A stretch of DNA of 29,833 bases from Oscillospiraceae bacterium. Lineage in GTDB: Bacteria > Bacillota_A > Clostridia > Oscillospirales > Oscillospiraceae. Made by a program: the position numbers and the translations under genes. The DNA lies in contig JAFQHF010000067.1 in NCBI GenBank assembly GCA_017398105.1, positions 1 to 29,833 on the forward strand, given 5' to 3'. The notes under the pieces were generated by a model. The model had not been told where the DNA came from, did not search any database, and was given only the letters and a program-made list of their open reading frames with translations. Shown here in pieces: positions 23,181 to 29,833 of this stretch (its first letter is position 1; each line of letters starts with the position of its first letter).

Positions 23181-25001
23181 ATGGCATACGCATACTACGA
23201 GAAACTTGCCCGCATTAACCTGACCACCGGCACCATCACCGTTGAAAAGCTGGATACCGATCTGGCTAAGAAGTTCATCGGCGGCCGCGGTCTGGGCACC
23301 AAGATCGTCTATGACGAAGGCTGCGCTGAAGTAGACGCCCTGAGCCCCGAAAACAAGCTGGTTTACATCACCGGTCCTCTGACCGGCGCCGGCGCTCCCT
23401 CCTCCGGCCGTTACATGGTCGTCACCAAGTCTCCTCTGACCGGCATGATCGCCTGCTCCAACTCCGGCGGCATCTGGGGTGCCAAGCTGAAGTACGCCGG
23501 CTGGGACGCTCTGATCGTGGAAGGTGAAGCTCCCGAGTGGACCTACATCAACATCGTGGATGACAAGATCGAGCTGCTGGATGCCCGTGAATACCTGGGC
23601 CTGTTCTCCGAAGAGCTGGACGAGAAGCTGAAGGAAAAGCACGGCAAGGATTCCTCCGTTCTGTCCATCGGCATCGCCGGTGAGAAGAAGGTTCTGCTGG
23701 CTGCCATCATGAACGACAAGGACCGCGCTGCCGGCCGTTCCGGTGTCGGCGCTGTCATGGGCAGCAAGAAGCTGAAGGGCATCGTTGTCACCGCTTCCAA
23801 GAAGAACGCTGACGAGGTTCTGGCCTCTGCCGAAGCTCTGAAGGCAGCCAACAAGGACGTCATGGTCAACATCCGTGAGAACGGTCTGACCGGCGGCGGC
23901 CTGCGCGCTCTGGGCACTGCTTCCCTGGTCAACGTCATCAACGGCGTCGGCAGCCTTCCCACCAAGAACTGGCAGGAAGCTTACTACGACAAGGCAGAAG
24001 ATGTTTCCGGCGAAGCTCTGGCTGAGAAGTACCTGGTCAAGGCCGGTGCCTGCCACCGCTGCCCCATCGCCTGCGGCCGTGTGGTCAAGGTTGGCGATAA
24101 GGTCGTCGGCGGTCCCGAGTACGAGCCTCTGTGGGCTTACGGCGCCAACATGGCCAACAATGACCTGGCTGCCGTCAACGAAGCCAACTACTGGTGCAAC
24201 GAGTATGGTCTGGATGCCATCTCTGTTCCCTGCACCATCGCTGCTGCTATGGAACTGTATCAGCGCGGCGCCATCAAGGAAGAAGACTGCGCCGGCTATC
24301 CTCTGGAGTGGGGCAGCGTTCCCGCTCTGATCGAGTGGACCAAGCGCATGGGCGATCCCAAGACCGAACTGGATTGGCTGATGAGCTCCGGCTCCGCCCG
24401 TCTGTGCGAGCACTACGGTATGCCCGAGGTCTCCATGTCCGTTAAGAAGCAGGAGATGCCCGCTTACGACGCCCGTGGCGTTCAGGGTATCGGCATCACC
24501 TACGCTACCTCCAACCGCGGCGGCTGCCATGTCCGCGGCTACACCATCGCTCCCGAGGTCGTCGGTCTGCCCGTCCAGCTGGACCGTACCGTCACCAACG
24601 AGAAGGCATTCTGGTCCAAGACCTTCCAGGATCTGACCGCTGTCATCGACTCCATGGGTCTGTGCCTGTTCACCTCCTTCGCTCTGGGCGCACCCGAGTA
24701 CACCAAGCTGCTGAACGCTGCCTGCGGCACCGAGTACACTCCCGAGGAAGTTCTGGAGATCGGCGAGCGTATCTACAACATCGAGAGAATGTTCAACAAG
24801 GCTGCCGGCATGAAGCCCGAGGATGACCGCCTGCCCAAGCGTCTGCTGGAAGAGCCCATCCCCGATGGCCCCTCCAAGGGTCTGGTCTCCAAGCTGCCCA
24901 TCACCCTGCCCGAGTACTACAAGGTCCGCGGCTGGGAGGCTGCCTTCCCCACTGACGAGACTCTGAAGAGACTGGGTCTTGACGAGTGCGTAGGTAAGTA
25001 A
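23181..25001 (+). CDS. aor: Aldehyde ferredoxin oxidoreductase 1 (tungsten AOR family)
   Basis: A 606-residue AOR that oxidises aldehydes to acids with ferredoxin, or the reverse, using a tungsto-bispterin and one [4Fe-4S] cluster. The cluster ligands are Cys291, Cys294, Cys298 (CHRCPIAC) and Cys495. Pterin-binding motifs of the DxxGL(C/D) type are NEYGLD (340-345) and DSMGLC (490-495). DRAAGRSGVGAVMGSKKLKG (181-200) and SNRGGCH (444-450) are also typical. A GGAGG site lies 6-7 nt before ATG 23181. Lys is written almost only as AAG, and Arg mostly as CGC/CGT with no CGG seen, which suggests very high expression. A terminator follows, separating it from moaD. Confidence 0.95.
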   Translation: MAYAYYEKLARINLTTGTITVEKLDTDLAKKFIGGRGLGTKIVYDEGCAEVDALSPENKLVYITGPLTGAGAPSSGRYMVVTKSPLTGMIACSNSGGIWGAKLKYAGWDALIVEGEAPEWTYINIVDDKIELLDAREYLGLFSEELDEKLKEKHGKDSSVLSIGIAGEKKVLLAAIMNDKDRAAGRSGVGAVMGSKKLKGIVVTASKKNADEVLASAEALKAANKDVMVNIRENGLTGGGLRALGTASLVNVINGVGSLPTKNWQEAYYDKAEDVSGEALAEKYLVKAGACHRCPIACGRVVKVGDKVVGGPEYEPLWAYGANMANNDLAAVNEANYWCNEYGLDAISVPCTIAAAMELYQRGAIKEEDCAGYPLEWGSVPALIEWTKRMGDPKTELDWLMSSGSARLCEHYGMPEVSMSVKKQEMPAYDARGVQGIGITYATSNRGGCHVRGYTIAPEVVGLPVQLDRTVTNEKAFWSKTFQDLTAVIDSMGLCLFTSFALGAPEYTKLLNAACGTEYTPEEVLEIGERIYNIERMFNKAAGMKPEDDRLPKRLLEEPIPDGPSKGLVSKLPITLPEYYKVRGWEAAFPTDETLKRLGLDECVGK

Positions 25002-25014
25002 TTATAATAAGAGA

Positions 25015-25036
25015 GGGAGGGGTTCCGACCCCTCCC
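25015..25036 (+). terminator. Terminator of AOR1
   Basis: A perfect 8-bp GC stem (25015-25022 with 25029-25036) with a 6-nt loop, followed by CTTTTC, 13 nt after the stop codon. Confidence 0.85.
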
Positions 25037-25082
25037 CTTTTCTAACTATATTTGCGGAAAGATAAATTGTCGTTTGCAGACA

Positions 25083-25212
25083 TAGGCATCAACCAATTGT
25101 AGGGGCGGATTTCCAATCCGCCCTCCGGATACCGGCAATTGTGCGGAGAGTTTTACTGCTCATGCCCGGCAGGGTTAGGGCGGATTAAAAATCCGCCCCT
25201 ACAATAGATGCC
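25083..25212. repeat. MITE-like palindromic element with about 25-bp terminal inverted repeats
   Basis: The ends carry AGGCATC...ATTGTAGGGGCGGATT and its complement, and each arm forms an inner hairpin (about 25101-25124 and 25177-25200). It occupies most of the AOR1-moaD gap and is the longest member of the GTAGGG family in the window. No reading frame is present in 25037-25257. Confidence 0.8.
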
Positions 25213-25257
25213 TGTTAATCCTACACCGATAATTTATACCTCCCGGAAGGAGCCCTC

Positions 25258-25479
25258 ATGATCGAAGTACGCTTATTTGCCGGTCTGCGCCAGGGCAGAC
25301 AGAAGGTTTATCAGATGGAACCCGATGCCATCCGCACCGTTCAGGATATCATGGATGTGCTGAATATCCAGCGCAGGGAAGTGAACATCCTGCTGATCAA
25401 CGGTTTCCATCAGAAGCCGGAAACCGAAGTCAAGGACGAAGACATCGTATCCCTCTTCCCCGCAGTGGGAGGCGGCTGA
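25258..25479 (+). CDS. MoaD/ThiS-family ubiquitin-like sulfur carrier 1
   Basis: A 73-residue beta-grasp protein ending in Gly-Gly-Gly, as needed for C-terminal adenylation and thiocarboxylate formation. It starts with MIEVRLFAGLRQGR, the usual MoaD first strand, and ends in LFPAVGGG. A GGAAGGAG site precedes ATG 25258. It is followed after 1 nt by a HesA/ThiF-type activating enzyme, its probable partner. MoaD supplies sulfur for the dithiolene of molybdopterin together with MoaE, which is not in the window. It is separated from AOR1 by a terminator and a palindromic element. ThiS-like use is possible but less likely here. Confidence 0.88.
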   Translation: MIEVRLFAGLRQGRQKVYQMEPDAIRTVQDIMDVLNIQRREVNILLINGFHQKPETEVKDEDIVSLFPAVGGG

Positions 25480-25480
25480 T

Positions 25481-26155
25481 ATGGATGCGCGCTATATTCG
25501 CAACATTCCTGCCCTGACTGAGCAGGAGTGTGCTGTGCTGCGCACAAAAAAAATTGCCGTGATCGGCTGCGGCGGTCTGGGCGGTCACCTGATCGATCTG
25601 CTGGCCCGCATCGGCATTGGCGCCATCCTGGCTGTTGACGGGGATGTATTCGAGGAAAGCAATCTGAACCGCCAGTTATTGTCCGAGGTTTCCCTGCTGG
25701 GAAAATCCAAGGCGGAAGCTGCCCTTCAGCGGATCGCCCGGATCAATCCGAATGTACAGGCCGAAGCTGCCGTGCAGTTTCTGGATCAGGACAATGCCCT
25801 TTCCCTGATTGCAGGCTGCGATGCGGTGCTGGATGCTCTGGACAATATTCCCAGCCGAAGGATTCTGGCATCCGCCTGTGAACAAGCCGGAATCCCTTAT
25901 GTTTACGGCGCCATTCAGGGTTGGGTGGCCCAGGCTGCCGTTTCCATACCGGGAGATCATCTGATCCATTCCCTGTACCCGGAGCAGATCCTGATCCGGG
26001 ATAAGAGCGCGCTCAGCTTTACATGTGCCCTTTGTGCCTCCATGCAGGCATCTCTTTGCGTAAAGCTTCTGACCGGCAGACCTGTCGAAACCGGAACCGT
26101 CTATTACTTTGATTTGCTGAATCAGGAATTTGAAACCATTCCTACCTTTTCATGA
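25481..26155 (+). CDS. HesA/MoeB/ThiF-family E1-like activating enzyme
   Basis: A 224-residue adenylating enzyme that should activate the C-terminal glycine of the MoaD protein encoded just upstream. The nucleotide fold is GCGGLGG (29-35) with Asp53, then SNLNRQ (60-65) with the conserved Arg, Lys77, and DALDN (118-122). It has one CxxC (Cys182, Cys185) and Cys193, but not the two CxxC pairs that hold zinc in E. coli MoeB, and no rhodanese domain. This matches the short Firmicutes ThiF/HesA forms. No strong ribosome site of its own beyond the GGGAGGCGG at the end of moaD, so it is translated with moaD. Confidence 0.88.
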   Translation: MDARYIRNIPALTEQECAVLRTKKIAVIGCGGLGGHLIDLLARIGIGAILAVDGDVFEESNLNRQLLSEVSLLGKSKAEAALQRIARINPNVQAEAAVQFLDQDNALSLIAGCDAVLDALDNIPSRRILASACEQAGIPYVYGAIQGWVAQAAVSIPGDHLIHSLYPEQILIRDKSALSFTCALCASMQASLCVKLLTGRPVETGTVYYFDLLNQEFETIPTFS

Positions 26156-26160
26156 TCCAC

Positions 26161-26188
26161 ATGTCCGCAGGGAAATGCCTGCGGACAT
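26161..26188 (+). terminator. Terminator after the HesA gene
   Basis: A perfect 11-bp stem (26161-26171 with 26178-26188) and a 6-nt loop are followed by TGTTGTTTTTT. Confidence 0.88.
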
Positions 26189-26221
26189 TGTTGTTTTTTA
26201 CAACTTTTATCGTAAATCGTA

Positions 26222-26250
26222 TTGAATTTTGAGCACTGTGCATATATAAT
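26222..26250 (+). promoter_or_regulatory. Promoter of the AOR2 operon with putative operator
   Basis: TTGAAT (26222-26227), a 17-nt spacer and a perfect TATAAT (26245-26250). The palindrome GCACTGTGC (26233-26241) lies inside the spacer and resembles the GCACA/TGTGC site upstream of AOR1. Confidence 0.75.
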
Positions 26251-26273
26251 GATAGAAAAAGGAGGGATCGCCT

Positions 26274-28181
26274 ATGCAGTCCAAATACGCAGGCTATATG
26301 GGAAAAGTCATGCTGGTGGATCTTACCACCGAAACGGTATCCGAATATCCCTGGTCCGATGAACAGCGGGAGCTATACCTGGGCGGTAAGATCATGGCCG
26401 CCAGGATTCTGTGTGATCATCTGACAGGCAAGGAAACCGCCTTCAGCGAAGAAAACTGGGTGGTGATCTCCACCGGCCCCCTGACCGGCACCGGCGCCCC
26501 CAGCTCCGCCCGGTTCAACATCTCCGCCCTGTCCCCGCAGACCGGAATCCTGGCCTCCTCCAACTGCGGCGGCAGCTTCGGCTTCCATTTAAAAAAGGCA
26601 GGCTATGATGCGCTGATCCTGAAGGGAAAATGCAGCGGCCGCAAATGGCTGGAGATCAACGAAGACCGGTTCCTCTTCCACGATGCCGATGATCTCTGGG
26701 GCACCAAAGTCAGCGCCTGCCAGGAAAAACTGGCGCAGCTGGTGGGCAAGAAGAAATTCGGAAAGCTCTGCATCGGCCCTGCCGGTGAAAACCTGGTAAA
26801 ATACGCCGCCATCATCTCCGACGAGCGTGCCGCCGGCCGCACCGGTCTGGGTGCTGTACTGGGCTGGAAGGGTCTGAAAGCCATCACCGCCACCGGCAGC
26901 AAAACAGTTCCCGTTTATGACAAGGAAAAGACCGCTGCCTGGTGCAAAAAGTGGTTTGCCTACTTACAGAAGCATCCCCTCACCGGCAATCAGCTGCCGA
27001 AAGTGGGCACCGCCGGGCTGGTCAGCGCCATGCAGATGCGTGGCCTGCTGTCTACCAAAAACTATTCCGCAGGACAGTTCGAGCAGTTCGAAGCGGTCAG
27101 CGGCGAACGGCTGGCAGAGGAATTCAACATTACGAATAAAGGCTGCCTCACCTGCCCCATCCGCTGCGCCCGAACCGTGAACGTCAACGGCAGGGAGGTC
27201 AAGGGACCCGAGCTGGAAACCCTGGGCCTGCTGGGCGGCAATATCTGCAACAATGACCTGCAGAAAATCCTGGACTTCAACTGTCAGCTGGACGATCTGG
27301 GCATGGATACCATCTCCACCGCCAACACCATCGCCTGGGCTATGGAAGCAAACGAAAAGGGGCTGTGGGATAACGGTCTGAAATTCGGAAGCGCAGAAGC
27401 ACTTTCTGCCGTATTTGAAGATATTGCCTACCGGCGCGGAATCGGCGACGAGCTGGCCGAAGGCAGCAAGCGCCTGTCCGAAAAATACGGCGGCAGGGAA
27501 TTCGCCATGCATTCCAAGGGATTGGAGCTGGCTGCCTATGAACCCCGGCGGGCTGCCGGTCAGGGCCTGGGCTATGCTGTTTCCAACCGGGGCGGCTGCC
27601 ACTTAAACGGCGGCTATCTGGTGATCCTGGAAGGACTGGGTCTGAATGTGGACGCCCAGACACCCAAATCCAAGGCCGATTTCACCATGCTGTTCCAGGA
27701 TCTGATGGAAACCATCTCTGCCTCGGGACAGTGCCTGTTTACCTCCTATGCCTTCTTCCCCGGCTTTTTGCTGACAAAGCCCAACGGCATCATTACCCAG
27801 ACCGTCAACAAAGCCGCGACCCATGTGGGCGGTGCTGTCCGGCTCATCAACAAATGTCCCCGGGTGGCTGCACTGCATCTGCCGGTTTTCCACCACACCA
27901 AAATGATCCGGCTGGCAACGGGTATGTACATGGATTTCGGCAAGTACATTCAGATCGGTGAGCGCGGCTACACCATGGAGCGCTACATCAACTGCAAATT
28001 CGGTATCAGCGCCGCCAATGACAAGCTGCCCAAGCGGCTGACCGATGTTCCCCAGGACCCCGGGAATCCCAAAACCAGGGTACCTCTGGAAACCATGAAA
28101 AAGACCTACTACGCAGCCCGGGGCTGGGATAAAAACGGCATTCCCACGGAAGCCACCCTGCGCCGCCTGAAGATCAAATGA
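26274..28181 (+). CDS. Aldehyde ferredoxin oxidoreductase family protein 2 (divergent AOR)
   Basis: A 635-residue AOR-family enzyme with the [4Fe-4S] ligands Cys291, Cys294, Cys298 (CLTCPIRC) and Cys487. DERAAGRTGLGAVLGWKGLKA and SNRGGCH are conserved. The first pterin motif is DDLGMD (340-345), but the second reads SASGQC (482-487), lacking the Asp and the Leu of DxxGLC. About 42 extra residues lie between Cys487 and the IGER motif compared with AOR1. It is therefore a separate subfamily with a probably different substrate. The start has AAAGGAGGG upstream, and the end overlaps moaD2 by 4 bp. Codon use is less biased than in AOR1. Confidence 0.92.
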   Translation: MQSKYAGYMGKVMLVDLTTETVSEYPWSDEQRELYLGGKIMAARILCDHLTGKETAFSEENWVVISTGPLTGTGAPSSARFNISALSPQTGILASSNCGGSFGFHLKKAGYDALILKGKCSGRKWLEINEDRFLFHDADDLWGTKVSACQEKLAQLVGKKKFGKLCIGPAGENLVKYAAIISDERAAGRTGLGAVLGWKGLKAITATGSKTVPVYDKEKTAAWCKKWFAYLQKHPLTGNQLPKVGTAGLVSAMQMRGLLSTKNYSAGQFEQFEAVSGERLAEEFNITNKGCLTCPIRCARTVNVNGREVKGPELETLGLLGGNICNNDLQKILDFNCQLDDLGMDTISTANTIAWAMEANEKGLWDNGLKFGSAEALSAVFEDIAYRRGIGDELAEGSKRLSEKYGGREFAMHSKGLELAAYEPRRAAGQGLGYAVSNRGGCHLNGGYLVILEGLGLNVDAQTPKSKADFTMLFQDLMETISASGQCLFTSYAFFPGFLLTKPNGIITQTVNKAATHVGGAVRLINKCPRVAALHLPVFHHTKMIRLATGMYMDFGKYIQIGERGYTMERYINCKFGISAANDKLPKRLTDVPQDPGNPKTRVPLETMKKTYYAARGWDKNGIPTEATLRRLKIK

Positions 28182-28408
28182 TCACGGTAAAGCTATACGG
28201 TCTGCTGCGCATCGAGTCCGGCATCCGGGAAAAGCAGCTTGAAGCTGCTGCGGTATCCGACGTACTGAACGCACTGGCAGACTGCGGCATCCCCAAAAAA
28301 GAGCTGGATGCCTGTATTATCCTCGTCAACGGAAAAAACGCAAAAAAACGAAGCAAACTGACAGACGGCGACACGGTGGTGCTCATGTCCCCGGTGGCCG
28401 GCGGATAA
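28178..28408 (+). CDS. MoaD/ThiS-family ubiquitin-like sulfur carrier 2
   Basis: A 76-residue beta-grasp protein starting MITVKLYGLLRI and ending MSPVAGG, the canonical MoaD double-glycine tail. It overlaps the end of AOR2 by 4 bp (ATGA), so the two are made in step. It differs clearly from the MoaD encoded after AOR1, so each AOR has its own carrier. It must share an activating enzyme, either the HesA encoded just upstream or another, because none is encoded in its own operon. Confidence 0.88.
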   Translation: MITVKLYGLLRIESGIREKQLEAAAVSDVLNALADCGIPKKELDACIILVNGKNAKKRSKLTDGDTVVLMSPVAGG

Positions 28409-28419
28409 GGAGGATATTT

Positions 28420-29640
28420 ATGGAAATGCCTTATAAACTGGAAGTTCTCTGGTGCCGTACCTTTCAGAGCGTTTTGAAAGTCGGCAACTATTTCATGGGC
28501 TACCGGATGCCCAAATACCTGGAAGGTCCCGGCAAGATCAGGGAGCTGGGTAAATTCCTGAAGGAAAAGGGCATCAATGATGTACTGGTAGTCACCGGTG
28601 CCGGTATGGTTCGCCGGGGGCAGGTGCAGCCCATGCTGGACGGTTTTGATGCCAACGGCATCCGTTACACCCTGCAGACCTATACCACCACCGACCCCAC
28701 CTCTGATGATGTGGAGCTGGGCTACAAAACCTACAGGGAAAACGGCTGTAAGTCCATCGTAGCCATCGGCGGCGGCAGCCGGATCGACTGCGCCAAGGGC
28801 ATCGCCGCAAAGGCCGTCCATCCGAAGAAAACCGTTGCCCAGCTGCAGGGTCTGCTGAAAGTCCACTGGCCCATCCCGCCCTTTGTGGCGATCCCCACCA
28901 CCGCCGGTGCAGGCTCCGAAACCACGGTGGCCGCTGTCATCACCGATTCCAAAACCCACCGGAAGGCCGCCATCAACGATCCCTTCCTGATCCCCAAGTA
29001 CGCCGTTCTGGACCCGGAGCTGACCGTGGGACTGCCTCCCTACACCACTGCCACCACCGGCATGGATGCCCTGGCCCACGCCGTGGAAGCCTATACCAAC
29101 AAAACCTACAACACCAAGCTGGAAAACAAGCTTGCCAAGGAAGCCGTCAGGCTGATCCATGACAATATCCTGAAGGCCTTTGAAAACGGCAGCGACCTGG
29201 AAGCCCGGCAGAATATGCAGCGGGGCGCCTTCTATGCAGGCCGGGCCTTTACCAGAGGCTGCGTGGGCTATGTCCATGCCATCGGTCATACCCTGGGCGG
29301 TCTGTACGGTGTTGCCCATGGCCTTGCCATGGCGGTGCTGCTGCCCCACGTCATGCGGGAATTCGGTGCCTCTGCCCACAAGCGTCTGGCAGAGCTGGCA
29401 GATGTCTGCGGCATCGGCGGCGCCAACGAGGCGGAAAAAGCCAATGCCTTCATCCGCTGGATCGAGGAGACCAACAAAAAAATGGGCCTGCCCGACAAGT
29501 TTGATGTGGTGCAGGACAAGGACATCGACCAGATGATCACCTGGGCCAAAAAGGAAGCCAACCCCCTGTATCCCGTCCCCGTAGTCTGGGCCCGGAAGGA
29601 CTTCAGAAGACTGATCGAATCCATCCGTAAAAAGGATTGA
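28420..29640 (+). CDS. Iron-containing (group III) alcohol dehydrogenase
   Basis: A 406-residue NAD(P)-dependent alcohol dehydrogenase of the Fe-ADH family that interconverts aldehydes and alcohols. It has GGGSRIDCAKG (117-127), PTTAGAGSE (159-167), and the metal ligands Asp216, His220 (DALAHAVEAY), His286 and His300 (HAIGHTLGGLYGVAHG). The spacing is close to that of FucO. GGAGG lies 7 nt before ATG 28420. As the last gene of the AOR2-moaD operon it would reduce the aldehyde made by AOR2 from an acid, or feed aldehyde to it from an alcohol. The precise substrate is not readable. Confidence 0.93.
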   Translation: MEMPYKLEVLWCRTFQSVLKVGNYFMGYRMPKYLEGPGKIRELGKFLKEKGINDVLVVTGAGMVRRGQVQPMLDGFDANGIRYTLQTYTTTDPTSDDVELGYKTYRENGCKSIVAIGGGSRIDCAKGIAAKAVHPKKTVAQLQGLLKVHWPIPPFVAIPTTAGAGSETTVAAVITDSKTHRKAAINDPFLIPKYAVLDPELTVGLPPYTTATTGMDALAHAVEAYTNKTYNTKLENKLAKEAVRLIHDNILKAFENGSDLEARQNMQRGAFYAGRAFTRGCVGYVHAIGHTLGGLYGVAHGLAMAVLLPHVMREFGASAHKRLAELADVCGIGGANEAEKANAFIRWIEETNKKMGLPDKFDVVQDKDIDQMITWAKKEANPLYPVPVVWARKDFRRLIESIRKKD

Positions 29641-29660
29641 TGTTTTTTTACCAAGTGCAT

Positions 29661-29691
29661 CGCCCCCCGGACAGTGGTCTGTCCGGGGGCG
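29661..29691 (+). terminator. Hairpin after the alcohol dehydrogenase gene
   Basis: A 13-bp GC-rich stem (29661-29674 with 29679-29691, one bulged base) with a TGGT loop. The T run lies before it (29642-29649) and only GCTTAG follows, so it is not a textbook terminator. The structured element copy B begins right after it. Confidence 0.65.
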
Positions 29692-29692
29692 C

Positions 29693-29833
29693 TTAGACTG
29701 TCAAAAAAGCTTCGCAGAATTTGCCGCCAAAGCGGCAAACCCATCTGAATCATTTTTGGCCGCGGCGTGTACGTGGACAAAAATACATCTCAGACTGCAA
29801 GTGTGCGAGTTGTGCGCCAGAGGCGCACAAGGA
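29693..29833. repeat. Structured repeated element, copy B (cut by the window end)
   Basis: Homologous to 8867-9007. Matching stems: 29720-29727 with 29732-29739 (CAAA loop); 29752-29758 with 29778-29784 around a 19-nt loop; and 29810-29818 with 29822-29830 (AGA loop). It again lies immediately 3' of a hairpin. The window ends inside the element. Confidence 0.8.

Noticed and set aside
23097..24530. A 477-codon open frame on the minus strand over AOR1
   Set aside because: A mirror of the highly biased AOR1 codons; no ribosome site or recognisable domain.

Overview
The window (about 30 kb, GC-rich coding regions, intrinsic terminators, strong AGGAGG-type ribosome sites, mostly -35/-10 promoters with 17-nt spacing) looks like a chromosomal segment of an anaerobic low-redox Firmicute, most likely a gut clostridium of the Oscillospirales type. 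This assignment is inference from protein families (tungsten-type aldehyde oxidoreductases, sialic acid use, YesL-like and DUF1893 proteins). No phage, plasmid, rRNA or CRISPR locus is visible.

Layout. (1) 1-2.5 kb: an initiator tRNA-fMet on the minus strand, back to back with a four-gene plus-strand operon: AzlC, AzlD, a DUF1893 protein and a TIM-barrel sugar isomerase/epimerase. (2) 2.7-12 kb: a sialic acid/amino sugar cluster. The minus-strand operon runs solute-binding lipoprotein, two ABC permeases, N-acetylneuraminate lyase, then a YdcF-like protein. The plus strand carries an SGNH esterase, then an N-acylglucosamine 2-epimerase with an RpiR regulator; a YesL-like membrane protein lies between on the minus strand. 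Together they would import a sialic-acid-like sugar, possibly deacetylate it, cleave it to ManNAc and epimerise ManNAc to GlcNAc. The transporter ATPase, kinases and sialidase are not here. (3) 12-13.8 kb: a secreted papain-like candidate and a LysR regulator. (4) 14-22.9 kb, minus strand: one long molybdopterin operon in the order regulator (excisionase-type HTH + PBP-like domain), MoeA, MoeA-PBP fusion, a GlpA-like FAD/[2Fe-2S] protein, a thioredoxin-reductase-like flavoprotein, MoaA, MoaC, MogA/MoaB, and a THEP1-like NTPase. (5) 23.1-29.6 kb, plus strand: aldehyde ferredoxin oxidoreductase 1, MoaD, HesA/ThiF; then aldehyde ferredoxin oxidoreductase 2, MoaD, iron-dependent alcohol dehydrogenase.

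Regions 4 and 5 form one functional island: they make a pyranopterin cofactor (no MobA-type nucleotide addition is seen, which fits tungsto-bispterin enzymes) and use it in two different AOR-family enzymes, each with its own MoaD-like partner. The alcohol dehydrogenase links acid/aldehyde to aldehyde/alcohol chemistry, and the two flavoproteins inside the cofactor operon are candidates for moving the electrons.

Non-coding highlights: a roughly 200-bp repeated element present at 8867-9069 and again, cut by the window edge, at 29693-29833. Its predicted stems are preserved by compensatory base changes between the copies, and the first copy is flanked by a perfect 26-bp direct repeat. A second family of short GTAGGG...CCCTAC palindromes sits at four intergenic places, two of them inside the cofactor/AOR gene sets. 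All functional statements below come from reading the sequence; no database search was possible.
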